Assembly (NCBI RefSeq): GCF_001045445.1
Contig: NZ_LFNF01000001.1
Location: 744,001-808,000, forward strand
DNA length: 64,000 bases
Source: Chryseobacterium sp. BLS98
GTDB lineage: Bacteria > Bacteroidota > Bacteroidia > Flavobacteriales > Weeksellaceae
Direction of reading: 5' to 3'
Shown: positions 35,250 to 46,600 of the stretch, in pieces
Position numbering within the stretch: position 1 is the first letter of the stretch
How the letters are laid out: every line of letters begins with the position of its first letter
Made by a program: the position numbers and the translations under genes
The notes under the pieces: model-generated
Database searches by the model: none
Seen by the model: the letters and a program-made list of their open reading frames with translations, nothing else
Told to the model about the DNA's origin: nothing

Positions 35250-35759
35250 TTATATTTCAATTATTGGAGAAAAATTTCTATTAAAATTTTTGAAAATTTT
35301 TGATAGATTTCCATTTTCCGTTATAATCCAACCAAATTCAGAATTTTGTAATCCTTCTTTATTTGAATCTAATACAATGCCACTCCTAAAAACAATTTTG
35401 TCATTTTCATATATGATAATTTCATTTTCAACAGTAGCAATATCAGCTCCAGTATATTTAAAATTAAGTAACTTCAATTTATTAATTGCTTCTTTATTAG
35501 AACTTTTAAAAATATGACCAAAAGGAATTTCGTTAGATATATTCTCTCTATCCCTTATAATGAGTATAGCTTTAATTTCATCTCTTTTATCAATAATTAA
35601 ATGATCAAAAGGCTTAATAACTCCATTTTTCTCTGTGATAATTCCACTTTCTAATGATTGAGAGTTTTCCTCTTTATTCTCAATGATTATGGGATTATAC
35701 ACAAAATATAAATATGCTAAAGCAAAAACTACACTAATTATAAAAACTATTTTCTTCAT
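35250..35759 (-). CDS. Membrane-anchored hypothetical protein, candidate immunity protein for the orphan RHS tip
   Basis: Unrecognised 169-residue protein. One N-terminal membrane helix (IVFIISVVFALAYLYFVYN) is followed by a soluble charged domain, probably periplasmic. Its ATG overlaps the stop of the reconstructed orphan RHS tip (ATGA). This coupling is typical of toxin-immunity pairs, and a small unique gene right after an RHS tip is the classical position of an immunity gene. The role is inferred from context only. Base composition is AT-richer than the housekeeping genes. Confidence 0.7.
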   Translation of the reverse strand: MKKIVFIISVVFALAYLYFVYNPIIIENKEENSQSLESGIITEKNGVIKPFDHLIIDKRDEIKAILIIRDRENISNEIPFGHIFKSSNKEAINKLKLLNFKYTGADIATVENEIIIYENDKIVFRSGIVLDSNKEGLQNSEFGWIITENGNLSKIFKNFNRNFSPIIEI

Positions 35760-36682
35760 TTTTTTGTCCCTTTTACTGTTACTACCTCTCCTTTATTTTC
35801 CTTCACTAACTGTTCATCTGTTCTTACCCCTCCATCGTATTGAACCCTTACACTACTTCCACTAACTGTTGATTTTTTTTATCTGCTTTTTCTTGAAATT
35901 TATCAACAACACTATCATCCCAAATCCAAGAATTATCAACATCTGTACGACATCCACCAACAGTATTAATCCACGTTCCACTTGAAAAAGCATCATCTCT
36001 CAAATTTTCAGGATCAAGTCCACGGTCTTCGGATAACCCGGGTTTAAAGTTCCTGGTATAGCGTGTCCAGTATAATAAAAACTTGTTATTTGGGCTTTAT
36101 CTCTAGCTTCATTTTTTCCTGTTCCTTTTGTATTTATATAATCTTCAATTTGATCAACAGAATTTACTACTTTAAAATTAATTCCTAATTTTTTCGCTTT
36201 CTCCTTGTATGATTTTAACATCTTATCGCTGTGTCCATTTTTAGAAGAACCATCATTATAAACAATCCAAGTTACTTTTTCAGAGGTATTGTGTCTTTTA
36301 CCTAAAGCTCTCTTTGCCCTATCAAGTCCATTTGCTAAAAAATGTTCTTTGTTTTGTGATTTCCCGGGTTGTCCTGAAACTACAATTCCCTCCCTTCCAT
36401 CAGGATCTGTGAATCTCACAGGATTATCAAATGTATATACATAAAGACTCCAACTCGGATACTTCTCCGCTAGTGGATCCACCCCATACCAAATACTCAA
36501 CCTTGGATTATAATATCTCGCTCCATAATAATACAGCCCGGTATCTTCATCTAATTCCTTAGCATTAAATTTATATGGATTGTTATAAGAACCATCCATC
36601 TACTCCATCATCGTTTCCCCGAAAGGTAAATTCAAGAAAAATTGTGTTACAAAACCTTGGGAATTGGTAACGAATGTTGCGG
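35756..36682 (-). pseudogene. Orphan RHS core plus toxin tip, broken by a stop codon and two frameshifts
   Basis: Displaced C-terminal end of an RHS protein. The first part (36600-36682) matches the main RHS core (ATFVTN..., FFLNLPFGETM) but runs into a TAG at 36600-36602. The open segment 36000-36599 continues with NPYKFNAKELDEDTG, YYYGARYYNPRLSIWYGVDP and ends the core at DPDG. The following tip differs from that of the large gene. It breaks near 36035-36045 (one base too many) and continues in another frame (SEDRGLDPENLRDDAF, INTVGGCRTD). It then breaks at the T8 tract 35873-35880 and resumes (SGSSVRVQYDGGVRTD) to a stop overlapping the next ATG. The reconstructed tip has a His in YYTGHA (codon 36063-36065) and a Cys in GGCRTD (codon 35950-35952). 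Confidence 0.8.
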
Positions 36683-36893
36683 CTCTAAAACCCTATTTTT
36701 TTTATCCTTATCGCTAAATCTGATACACAAGGAAATGATCTTCAACCATCTGCATATATATTTTTCGACTAAAACAAACACGAGTAAAGAATCCTTACTC
36801 GTGTTGTTAATAGTTCATTTTTAATGATTATTGAAATTCAATGAGTTAATCATCAAAAAATGTCATCACTAAATTTGATACATTCCCCGGAAA

Positions 36894-37598
36894 TTAGGAA
36901 GTTGACACTAACGTAAAATCTTCTATTTCCCAATAATTATCATGCAATCTTAGTTTAAATACAGCATTTCTCCCGTAATAATCTTTTTTTATACGATGGT
37001 CAACAAAAACTAATGCTCTTTTTTTAGAAGGATCAAATACAATCTCTGAAAAATAGACAACACCTATCTCACATTCATTTGTATGTTTATCATACTCTGC
37101 CAGATCTAGGACTTTTGCCGTACACAAATTAAATTGATTTGCTTTTATAGAACTTCGTGTACTTAATTTTTTAATAATATCTGTATTACTGGAAAATTCT
37201 TTTAAAAGCTCCTTCCTACTTTTTATGTCATTTATATGAGCTTCGGGATGACCTGTAATAAAGTTTTTACTACTTGTAGCAAAATATGTATTTTTACTTT
37301 TAGTAGAATCTATATACAAATTGCAAAATTTTTCAGGATGATTAAAAATTTCGTTGTGCGCTTTTGTCTTCTCTTCGATATATAAATCCTCATTATGAAC
37401 TCTTAAACTATCAAAATATCTTTTTTCACCTAAATAATCTTCTCGAAAAAAATAAGGTATCAACTGATCTGTTAAATCATTATATAGTTTTACATTAGTA
37501 TCGGTAGATTGACTTACACATTTTTTCATTTCCTCCTTACAATTCGTAATTAATGAAGAGGATAATAAAATTATAACTATTTTAGTTTTAAAATTCAT
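36894..37598 (-). CDS. Lipoprotein, candidate immunity protein for the large RHS toxin
   Basis: Unrecognised 234-residue protein. The lipoprotein signal MNFKTKIVIILLSSSLITNC has its lipobox Cys at residue 20. The mature part is Lys/Asp/Glu-rich with a late beta-rich region (CEIGVVYFSEIVFDPSKKRALVF, visible as VVYFSEIVFDPSKKR). It begins 19 bases after the 3439-residue RHS gene and precedes the orphan tip, the usual place for the cognate immunity gene. Because it would be anchored facing the periplasm, the toxin it might block would act in the envelope. Function inferred from position only. Confidence 0.7.
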   Translation of the reverse strand: MNFKTKIVIILLSSSLITNCKEEMKKCVSQSTDTNVKLYNDLTDQLIPYFFREDYLGEKRYFDSLRVHNEDLYIEEKTKAHNEIFNHPEKFCNLYIDSTKSKNTYFATSSKNFITGHPEAHINDIKSRKELLKEFSSNTDIIKKLSTRSSIKANQFNLCTAKVLDLAEYDKHTNECEIGVVYFSEIVFDPSKKRALVFVDHRIKKDYYGRNAVFKLRLHDNYWEIEDFTLVSTS

Positions 37599-37617
37599 AT
37601 TGTTTAGGGATTTTGGG

Positions 37618-40600
37618 TTAATAACATGGTCTTACTCGCAAATTATCTTTTGGTTTTTTATAATTATCTAAAATAGATGGCATTTTTTGTGATTTCAAGT
37701 CCCTGATTTCAATTTGTTGCCTAAAATTTTTTCTAAAATTATTCCTCCTAAATCCATCAAACTTTTCAGTAATTATATCACCATCAGAAGCAGAAAATTG
37801 AGTATCTGTTCCAAAATAAGTAATTTCCCAATTATCTCCCGCATCTGGCAAACCACTTTTTGATTGAGCACTCGTCTTAAATATTCCTTCATGTTCCTGG
37901 CTAACACCGTCCATTTGATAGTCTCCCCAATGACCACCTTCATGAATTATGATTTCTGCTAAATTATCAATATACTTTCTATCTCCTTTATGTTTTGAAA
38001 CCGTGTTTATTACGCCAGGATCAATATAAATAGCATTGGGATCTTTTTTTTGATCAAATAACCCCAAATGTCCCATACTTTCATTCATTATAACAGTGGG
38101 GCCATCTCCATCTTTGAGCATTTTCTGTATCATTTTATCATCTACTTTAAATTTGTCTTTAAACGCTCCTCGAAATTCTGAATCTCGAAACACCGCTTTT
38201 ATAGTTTTTATTGCCGCTGTATATAATCTTCTTTGCTCTCTCGTAGCATTTGCTGGTAATCTAAAATTTCCATCAGGATCAATGTAATTAATAGGGTTGT
38301 TTCCACAATATGCATACGGACTCCAGCTCGGATACTTCTCCGCTAGCGGATCCACACCATACCAAATACTCAACCTTGGATTATAATATCTCGCTCCGTA
38401 ATAATACAGACCTGTTTCGCTGTCTAATTCTTTTGCATTAAACTTATATGGGTTGGCATAGGCTGTTGGTTCCTGCTGCTCTACCATAGTTTCCCCGAAT
38501 GGTAAATTTAAGAAAAATTGCGTAGGCTCTGCATATTCGTTAGTCACATATGTTGCTGTACCTAAGTGATCGCCGTGCAGGTAATAAATACCGCTAACAG
38601 GTGCCGGAGCTCTGGCAAATTCCTTCTCTATTTCTGTTTTTTCGTAGCCTGCTTTTGACAGGTAGTTTTTAAAATCATTTTCAGCAGCAGTTTGTTGATT
38701 TTTAGGATCGGAAGTTTCTTTACTTCCTACAGATGATGCCTGTCTGTTGTTAAACATACCACCTACATCTTTAATATTGCTTGCTATACGCTGGTCTCCT
38801 GCAAAATAATGTTTGGTAAGGATACCATCTGAAGTGTATACAGCATAAGGATTAGGATACACCTTAAAGTTATCAAACACTAACCCATTATCTACCATTT
38901 CACCATTTTGATAAAGTTCTGCATCATTTTTCAAATTAGCTTTGATAGTACGTTCGCCTTTGTCATCGTAAACATAATATTGGAATGATCCTACTTCCGG
39001 TGTATGAATAGCCCTCAACCTGTCTTGTTCATCCCAGTAAAAATCAGTAGGACCTGATTGTAGTGTCATATGATTGATCACATTTCCATTACCATCGTAT
39101 TTAAAATACTCTTGATTTCCAGTAGAAACATCCGTAACTCTATCTACCATGTGGGTCCCTTTAACATATTCATACTTATTTTCATAAGTATTATTTGCAT
39201 TCACTATTCCGTCCTGTTCATGATGTTGTCCTTTTGTATCTATTCCACTACTCATGTTATAGAGTAAGGTGGTTTCATACATTGCATTTATACTTCCTAC
39301 AACCGGGTTAGGTGGTAAACCGTCTTTTCTCCCCGGCTCGGCATTACCTGAAGAACTCACAAGCCTGTTAAGAGTATCATATCTATATCGAAGACCATAA
39401 TTACCTCCAAAACCACTATTGGTTGTCTGGCTTGTATTCTGGATTCCTGTAATATTACTTGCATAATCGTAACTGTAAGCTCCGTCTAATAATACATTAT
39501 TGTTAGCATCAAGCAGAACGTGGTTCTGCAGCCTTCTCATTGCAGGCTCATAGGTAAATGTGGAAGATGTTTCATTACCAAAAATAATATTGGTCCGCTG
39601 CTCGTAATGATCGTATTTAATAGACTTTACATATTCGTACCCTCCGTCATTGGATATTTTTTTCAGATTTCCTCCTAAATCGTATTCGTACTGTACTTTT
39701 TCATTATCAGGATAATTGATGGTTCGAATTCTGTTCCAGTTATCATAGTCGTATGAAGTATCAAATTTTAAATTTGGCATGTAAAAGCCATAGATATACC
39801 GGATTTCATTAACTAACTCTCCCATCTTGCCATATTCATACTGGCTTGTCCCTGTGCCGTCCTGTTTTTCTATAATTCTACCGGTATTGTTTCCTGACGT
39901 ACCATAAGTATAGGATACATTGGCAGGATTTGTACCTGATGGTATATCCGGCAGCTCAATATTTGTAAGCCTGTTATAAGAATATCTGTAATGAATCGGA
40001 ACACCTCCATTATTGTTAAGGTTGTTGTTCAAAACATTGATAAGCTGTCCTGCCTTGCTGTAAGTATATGCAGTTTCACCACGGTCCGGATGCGTCTGAG
40101 TTAATCTCCTTCCGCCCATATCATAGCTGAAGCTGGTTTCCAGGCCTTCAGGATCGGTAACATTCATGATTTCTCCTATTTGGCTATATGAGAAGAATGT
40201 GCTTAAAACCTGTCCAGGCAAATAGTTTCTGGTTTCTACAGTCTTCCCTTCGGCATTGGCAAAAGTCTCTGTTTTAATCTGATCCGATGCATTTTGCATT
40301 TGGGTAGTTTCAGTTTTGAATCTTCCGTTTTCTATAAAAAATTTGTTGTCAACAGAATTTCCGTCTTCATCGGTAGAAGAAATATTCCTGTCTTTATAGT
40401 CATAACCTGCTGAAGTATGATATTGAGCAACAGTAAGACTAAGCTTATTATTTAGTACGGCATCTTTATTTTCGAATAACGGATGATATTGAAGAACCGT
40501 TCTTCCCAAATTATCATTGATAACCCTTCCTGAAACCGACATTTTTTCTTCGTCATCGATCTCAATATCTTTTTTCACCTGGATTACTTTACCTGTAATG

Positions 40601-43600
40601 TCGGCAAAGGAAATAGTTTCAATATCATTACCAGGATGATACGGATCAAGATGTGCTGTTTTGGCTGTAAAAAGGTATATTTTGTTACCGTTACTAAGGG
40701 TTACCGGTGTATCAAAGTAATGATACATAATGGTATTAGCCTGCGCCTGCCAGTCATTTGGACTGACTATTCTAAGCGGTCTTCCGTAACCGTCATGCTC
40801 ATAAGTCATCTTGTTGCCTGTTGCATCAGTAGATTCTACAACCGTATCCATAAAAAGATCATAGGTAGCATAAGAAGACAGATTAAAGATAAGATCCTTC
40901 ACCTGAATGACATATTTACCCATTGGATCATAAAAATATTCCAGTTCAGATCTTTCATTAAATTCATTTGGCGGATATTTAACCGTTTTAATATTCCCAA
41001 AAATATCATACGTCAGATCTGTCTCAGCAATTTCTCCTGAATTAAGCCAACCTTTAAACTTAGAAATATCTCCGGTGTTTAAATTAGTAATCTCCGTTGA
41101 ACGTTTACGCAGAGGATTCACAGAACCTGTTCCCGGATAAACCGTGATGATGCTCGGTGCATTCAGGATATTATTATTGAGATTGGTATGATAAGATATC
41201 ACACTATTATAACTCGCGGACGGGCTTGTGTATTGGTATTTGGTAAGCTGCCCCTTGCTGTTATAAAATAACTGGCTTTGTGTAGAAATTGAGTTTCCGT
41301 TTTCATAAGTTGTTTTTGTAGTACCGGATAATAATACACGCCCCATTTTTTTACCTTCAGTACCGCCTACGTCATACGTTTCAAACTGAGCTGAAGATAG
41401 CTCTATCAAGTCACTTATAGACGGATTAAACTGATAAAGTTTATAGCTGTTTGCGGAAGTTGACAAGAGATTTGATGTCCCTGTTCCTCCATAAGTTTCT
41501 ACCGATTTTAATAAGCCGTGAATAAAATAATTCTGGTTATAAAAGTTTTGAACGGTTGTACGGTAGATCGTCGAATTATCAGACATTTCATAGGTCTTAA
41601 CTTTTCCAAATCCATATTTTTCGCGTTCTCTTCTGTCGTACCTGGAGTTTTCATAATCAAATCTAGCAATCATATCTTTACCACTTGTACTCTGTGTATA
41701 AGTACCAGAGAAGGCGTCAGGATTCGGTATGGTTACTTCAGACATTACCAGCTTTGCCTGCGGGTCGTTATAGGATGGTGTAGAATATTTATAGTCAATG
41801 GTAAAAGCACTGCCCAGGTTTGATGGAGCATCACCACCATAAGATTCGGCATAGGATACTTTTTTAAGTTTATTGGTTTTACCAATCTGGGAATAATATA
41901 TTCTTAAACCGTTATTAGTATTGACTACAAGGTCAGGAAGACCGTCACCATTTACATCTCTCAGTCCTTTATTGATTTCAGATACAGATAGTCCTACGTT
42001 TGCAGAAAGATCTGCCCCGAAAGGTTTTACATATAAAATAGGAATACCAAAGATGACAATACAAGGTATATTGATATAATATCCTCCGTTTAAGTTTGCA
42101 TACCCGCTATGTGTTTTTGATTCTTCTGCAAGGCTGGCATTTAAACTTACAGGACTGGCAAAGCGATTGCCTAAGTTGTATTTTACACTGGTTTGTCCGG
42201 TATTTTCATCTACCTGAACTATATCTACGAGTCCGTCACCATTTATATCCAGGAAAGATCTTTTTGAAGTAGCAGTAGAGGATCCACCTCCAACTCCTCC
42301 GGAAATAGCTATTCCTAATTCAACACCCTGAACAGCATCAATAACAGAATTTATGCCTCCTCCGATTCCAAAAGATGAAGAATATACAGGTTTGGATACA
42401 GGTTCTTCAAATCCTGCGAAAGCTCCTGTTGATCCCGGGATACTTCCATTAACCAATCCGGTTCCGAAGTTCAGTTTGTAATTATTTCCTTCGATCTTAT
42501 CAGGAAGCCCATCCCCATTGATATCCATCCAATATTCTGATGTTTTATTGTAAGAATTCGGATAATTGGATGTTCCCACGCTCATAGACCATGAAACAGA
42601 GGTATCTCCTGTGGCATTACTATCATTATTATTAGTCTTTCTACCTACTGATTTACTTCCTGAAGGGCCAAATGCTACAGATTTGGTGTTCATAAAGTCT
42701 TCCGTTCTTGTGATCACTTTATCTGATCCCTCTATACCTGGCTGCGCGCCTTTCAAACCACCCAGAATGCTGGTTTGCTGGGATTGGGTTCTATACAGCA
42801 TATCAGGATAGTTATCCCCATTCACATCAAAGAAGTCCTGAGTCTGTATATTACCGATATTTCTCAGTTCTGAAGTTGAGTTTGTAAAGCTGAGACCGAT
42901 ACCGATTCCTGCATTTTTTGTTTTTGATTTGCTTTTCTGTTTTTTAGAAATAGCAAACATTCTTGTATTAGGATTATTGGCCACTTCAATATCGCCTTCA
43001 TCGGTATCACTGTCTAAAAATGGTGAGGTTGGTGTTTCATCATCTCTAAAGCTGCCAATTTTTGAATATTGCTCATGAAACATCTGGTTAATCCATTTAT
43101 GTTCTCTTACTTTTTCTGTTTTAAATGGATTTAGCGGCGTGAAAGGAGACGCTGCTCCGAATACCTGATTATTAGCATAATTGTTTTGAAACTGGTTCGC
43201 AAGCTGATCTCCCACACATTCTCCATATTGCTGAGAGTTGGTAATCCCTGCACAAGCTGGAAAGTTTAAATCAAACTGGAAAGGATTTTCAAGCGTTGCA
43301 TCATTAATCAATGCACCGTACTGATCTTTCGGGGTATTTGGATTGGTAGTATAGGCCGGAGCAGTGCTTCCGCTAGGTCCCGTTGGGATAATAATACAGT
43401 CATTTTCTTTTCGGGGCTCACAACCGGGAATTAAAGGTGGCTGTTGATTGGTGCTTCCCGGAGCAGGAACAATATCTTTAGCTTCATTATAAAGGAACTG
43501 CCCCCAGTTGTGATAAACGGCACTTACTCCATTATACTCACCTGTATTGATTGAGGTCTCGGTGGTATGATTTAAAAGAGAACCGCCTGACTGATTGTAA

Positions 43601-46600
43601 ATATTAAAAATATTATCATTCAGCTGCAGCTTAAGCGATTCATAGGCAAGCCTGTCTTTATTCGTGTCACAGAAAATCAGGATATTCAACTTTTCATGGT
43701 CATCAATACCGTGTGAAGGATCTCCGTGATAAAAAGGTATAGGATCGTTACCATTAATAGGATTAAGATCTATGGTATATTCTTTTAAAGTACCATTGGA
43801 TATTTCTACAATTCTTTTATCAAGAACAAGACCTTTTTGCTTGATCACGTATATAAATCTGCCTGGGATAGAAGGATTGAAGCTAAAATTCTTATTGATG
43901 GATATTGAATAATCATCACTACCACTTGGTAAATTGTTCAGAGTGGAAACATCAAATTTATTTTTCAGGTTTCTGATATGATAAGATGGATATTGAGCTA
44001 CAGCATAATGTCTGTGAGACGCATTAGGATACCCTTCAACCAAAATATCATTCCACTCAATTTCTTTGTTGATGTGGGAATCGGTTTCCACTAAAAATTT
44101 CAGGTGCCATGCTTCGCCCGGCGCACTAAGAGCAGGAACGGAATAATTAAGATCCACCGGTGAAACCGTTACAGGCTGTCCTGGTGAAGGATCAATGGTT
44201 TCTTCATAAATAACATTAATGGCCGTCTGCTGATTCTGTGCCACACTGGTATCTTCCTTAATGAGTACGATGGAATATTTTACTCTGTCGGATAGAGTAG
44301 ATATGGTAAATTCCGGAATTGTAATATGGATATCAGCCTGTTCCGTAAATTTAAGTGATTTGGTCAGGTTGTTCAAAAAGAACTTATCATTATAATTGGT
44401 TTGATTGGGCATATAGCCATCCTGTTCCTCAACAAACTCATCATGTAATTGGTTTCCAACATTATCAGTATAAGTAACTACAGGATTGGTATTTACAATA
44501 TAATTTGTCCCGGATCTTTTGTGCAGCCTGAAATATACTTTTTCACCGGATTTTACATAGATCCTGGAAGAATTACTTACTCCTAGCGGGGTTCCTGGAT
44601 AACTGTCATACTGGCGTATCGAAATACTTTGATTGGATGTATTAGTGAGTTCTTTTAAATATAATCTGCAATTTTTAGATACAACATTCGGATTTTTAAT
44701 CTCTATGGAATAGACCGCTCTTGCAGAAGGATCCTGACCAAGGTCAATACCTATTTCATCCGAAATTTCTATAAATCCGTTTTTGGGAGCAATCCAGACT
44801 TTAACCACATCATTCTTTGGTTTTACAGGATCGATATCATCGGGATCTTCAGGCTCTGTATAAGGCTGGGGATCGTTATCAGTAATGACCATGTTTTCCG
44901 TTAAATCACTGGTAATCACCATTTCCTGAGCATTCCCATTTCTTCGGTTAAACCATACTTTATCATCTTTAATGACATCAGGCAGTCCGTCAGAATTGGC
45001 ATCCATCATATAAATAGGAGTTTCATTTTCACTTTCAGAATTAATATATGAAAAGTCGAATCCTATTTTAAACCAGTTAAATACAACACTTCCTCCCAGA
45101 TTCCATGTTGTACCTGTTGAATGTGAAAAATTACTGTTCAGGTTTCCTACGGATTGCTGCTGACTGTTGAATACCAGTTGGCCATTACTGTCAATGCTTC
45201 CGGGAATCAGTTTAATCCCGTTATCGCCATTTCTTTTTCGGTACAGGATATCTGCGATTCCATCCCCATTGAAATCCACAAGCTCCTGCCCTCTTTTCAT
45301 TCGGGGATATGAAGCACCTCCGAACAGAGAGAGCATAAAGTTTTTTACGCCTCCCAATTGCGGTCTGAATAATGCCAAACCACCGCCGGTTCTCAGGGAC
45401 CATCCCCATTCAAAATTATTGTCAGCACTTATTTTGGAAGGAGTAGTTATCGAGCTTACCACATCAGAGAATGCATCGGTACCCGGGGTTGCTATATTGG
45501 TAGGAGACCCGAAAACGGTTCCGTTGTCGTAGTATTCAAAATTATAGTCAAATGCTGCACCATCCGTGCGCACATTTACTACCTTCATTTTCATTTTGCT
45601 CAGAAGGCTTTTCTGAAATATCCCGGTATTATAGGTAAAGATATAAGACCGTATGTTTTGCTGCTGGTTGCTCGCATTCTTAAAATCAACATTTATTTTT
45701 GTAAGCAAGTAAGGCTCAATTCTTTTAAGGACGCCCTTCGCATTGATTTGTTTATCCGGCCTTGGAGTATCATTAAAAAATGTTATAATATAAGGTCCTT
45801 TCTGGCCATTCCTTCCTGAATAGAAAATTTTATCAATATGGAATACCCATCCTGCATTAAGGTTCTGGTCATCTCCTGTAAAGTTGTTGATTGACTGGTT
45901 TTTATATTCATAGATCATGTTATTCCCATGAACATCCTCTACCTTCCATACTCCCCATTGAATAATGTTTCCGTTTGCATTTTTCAGCACGGCATTGTCA
46001 ACAAGTGTCGACTGATCACCACCGTAATAGGTTTTTGTCCCGTTTGTAGAAGTAATAATCCAGCGGTAATCGGTAGTCCCTGTTCCGAATCTCTCGATTT
46101 TGGTAAAATCATGATTTTTTCTTAAATAGAAGGTTTTCGAACCGGATCCGTTCCTTACCTGCCGGGAAGTATCAAATGTGCCATTTGGATTTACTTTATT
46201 GTGCCTGTGAGGAAGATAGCCCTCAGGATAGGCTAACATTTCTCCATCCAATGAGTATAACTCGGTTTCCTGGCCGGCTGTAAAGGCTGGAGTCCCCCAT
46301 CTTGTATCCACTGATATTGATGATAAGCCTCCGATATTCCAGCCCTCTCCCATCCAGCCGTTCCCGCTGCCACTGCTATAAGTAACAGATAATGAAGGCT
46401 GCATCCCTGAGACCCCCGCCGGTAACATTAACGGATAATTGATGTTGGCATCTCCCGTCTGGCTTGCTGCAGGAGCTTCCATTAAGGGAGCACTTACCGG
46501 ATTTGCAGCTTTCAGACCGCTGATCGTGGTTGGTGTAAAAGAATTCAGCTGTGGTGATTCCGGAGCTGAAATAATACCGTTGATATAATCGCCGTCTCCG

